A program made the position numbers and the translations under genes. A model generated the notes under the pieces. That model was given only the letters and a program-made list of their open reading frames with translations, was not told where the DNA came from and made no database searches. 5,955 bases of DNA from Oscillospiraceae bacterium (GTDB lineage: Bacteria; Bacillota; Clostridia; Oscillospirales; Ruminococcaceae), in NCBI GenBank assembly GCA_031285945.1, contig JAITVF010000021.1:1-5955 (forward strand), in the 5' to 3' direction. Of this stretch, positions 5,189-5,955 are shown one piece after another. Numbering within the stretch: the first letter of the stretch is position 1; each line of letters starts with the position of its first letter.

Positions 5189-5318
5189 TACTGCGCGATT
5201 AAAATCCCCCAAGTCTTGATACTATTCCGTATTTAAAATACTTCTTTCTATTGTTTCCCCCGCCTCTGGCGGGGGAAACAATAGAGTAATATTTAAAAAG
5301 CATTTTAATCGCGCAGTA
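5189..5318. mobile_element. MITE-like element with 15-bp terminal inverted repeats and TA flanks
   Basis: CTGCGCGATTAAAAT (5191-5205) is repeated as its perfect reverse complement at 5302-5316. Both ends are flanked by TA (5189-5190 and 5317-5318), the duplication left by Tc1/mariner and IS630-type transposases. The 126-base interior encodes nothing. It contains a palindrome GTATTTAAAATAC (5229-5241) and a perfect 17-bp stem (5248-5284). Its AT-rich ends and long symmetry contrast with the GC-rich genes beside it. It has no transposase of its own, so it would need one in trans. A regulatory intergenic structure is the alternative reading, because TA is only a two-base signal. Confidence 0.6.
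5248..5284. repeat. Perfect 17-bp hairpin in the centre of the MITE-like element
   Basis: CTATTGTTTCCCCCGCC (5248-5264) pairs with GGCGGGGGAAACAATAG (5268-5284) around the loop TCT. There is no T-tract on either side in the right place, so it does not look like an intrinsic terminator for nnrD. On RNA read through from nnrD it would still be a very stable stem between the two genes. Confidence 0.85.
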
Positions 5319-5379
5319 ATATTACAATTGCCGTGGGGATATCGACTATAAAAGGAGCAGGGAACCCGGGCCGGCAGGG

Positions 5380-5955
5380 TCAGCGCCCGTACTCCGCGAA
5401 AATCCCCGCGAGATCATCTAGAACGTCACGGGGCAGCATAGCCGTCTGCGAGAGGCGCTCCGCCGTCCGGTCGGCGGCCATTCCGTGAAGGAAGGCTCCG
5501 CAGGCGGCGGCCGCGCGCGGAGTCATCCCCTGAGCGAGCAGAGAAGCGATCATTCCGGCCAGCAGGTCGCCGCTGCCCCCCCTGGCGAGCCCCGGCCCCC
5601 CCGTCTCGTTGAGGATAAGCCCGCCGTCGGGCGCCGCTATAAGGGTTCCGTGGCCCTTTAAAACCAGGCAGACCTTGTGGTGGGAGGCAAAGCGGATGGC
5701 GATCTGTGCCCGATTGGCCTGCACTTCCCGCACGCTTAGCCCGCAAAGGCGGGCCATCTCGCCGGGATGGGGGGTCAGGATCAGGGGCGCCCTTGCTTCT
5801 TTCAGTAAATGTATATTCCCGCCAAGAGCGTTTAGACCATCGGCGTCTATAACTACGGGCTGAGAGGCGCGCCTAAGGGTAAGGGACAAAAGCTGGGCTG
5901 TTCTTTCGGTGGTTCCCAGCCCGCAGCCGAATAAAACGGCGTCGGCCATAGAGAT
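5380..5955 (-). CDS. nnrD: ADP/ATP-dependent NAD(P)H-hydrate dehydratase, C-terminal part
   Basis: This is the C-terminal 191 codons of the YjeF_C/carbohydrate-kinase-type dehydratase that repairs hydrated NADH and NADPH (NAD(P)HX), using ADP or ATP. The frame is open at the right edge; the ATG at 5949 is an internal Met in the segment ISMADAVLFGCGLG, so the real start lies outside. In order one sees the glycine-rich GCGLGTTE, VIDADGLNAL, LTPHPGEMARL, VLKGHGTLIAAPDG, and the active-site stretch GGPGLARGGSGDLLAG, with the catalytic Asp at codon 5568-5566, then AFLHGMAAD. The first motif has Cys where Pro is usual (GPGLG). In many Firmicutes the same polypeptide starts with an epimerase (YjeF_N) domain, but that part is not in view. 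The gene reads toward the lipoprotein gene on the same strand, and no clear terminator separates them. Confidence 0.94.
   Translation of the reverse strand: MSMADAVLFGCGLGTTERTAQLLSLTLRRASQPVVIDADGLNALGGNIHLLKEARAPLILTPHPGEMARLCGLSVREVQANRAQIAIRFASHHKVCLVLKGHGTLIAAPDGGLILNETGGPGLARGGSGDLLAGMIASLLAQGMTPRAAAACGAFLHGMAADRTAERLSQTAMLPRDVLDDLAGIFAEYGR

Noticed and set aside
5248..5284. Intrinsic terminator for nnrD
   Set aside because: The stem is strong, but neither strand has a run of T after it; the symmetry of the whole 126-bp unit explains it better.

Overview
The window looks like chromosomal DNA from a spore-forming, moderately GC-rich member of the Clostridia, probably Oscillospiraceae-like. 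Four things point there: an EndoA-type MazF, a Firmicutes-style LexA, a lipoprotein next to NAD(P)HX dehydratase, and above all a small acid-soluble spore protein of the Tlp family behind what reads as a forespore sigma-G promoter. The placement is inferred from protein similarity that I recognise by eye; no database search was run.

Left half (1-3864, all + strand). The window opens inside a SEDS-family glycosyltransferase gene (FtsW/RodA/SpoVE), of which only the C-terminal part is present. After a short gap with a near-consensus extended -10 promoter (501-529) comes a fold-type I PLP aminotransferase (558-1745). It is followed 20 bases later by tryptophanyl-tRNA synthetase (trpS, 1766-2776), probably in the same transcript. 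A 252-base gap with several hairpins leads to lexA (3029-3616). Next is a 62-residue Tlp-type spore protein (3676-3864), transcribed separately from a sigma-G-like promoter at 3622-3652.

Middle (3865-4045). Between the convergent tlp and mazF genes lies a compact non-coding block of inverted repeats. It holds an 18-bp perfect stem enclosing further paired segments, flanked by two smaller hairpins that both end in the same CTGAAG tail. It looks like a dispersed palindromic repeat unit.

Right half (4046-5955, all - strand). Reading on the minus strand: the C-terminal part of NAD(P)HX dehydratase (nnrD, running off the window), a 126-bp MITE-like element with 15-bp terminal inverted repeats and TA at both ends, a lipoprotein of unknown function with its own intrinsic terminator, and a MazF/EndoA endoribonuclease. 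This resembles the Bacillus order ydcC-alr-ndoAI-ndoA, but alr and the antitoxin gene ndoAI are absent from the gap, leaving the toxin without a visible neighbouring antitoxin.

Most of the window is ordinary housekeeping. The parts worth a second look are the solitary mazF with its odd leader, the two repeat elements, the sigma-G promoter for tlp, and a lexA gene without a recognisable SOS box.
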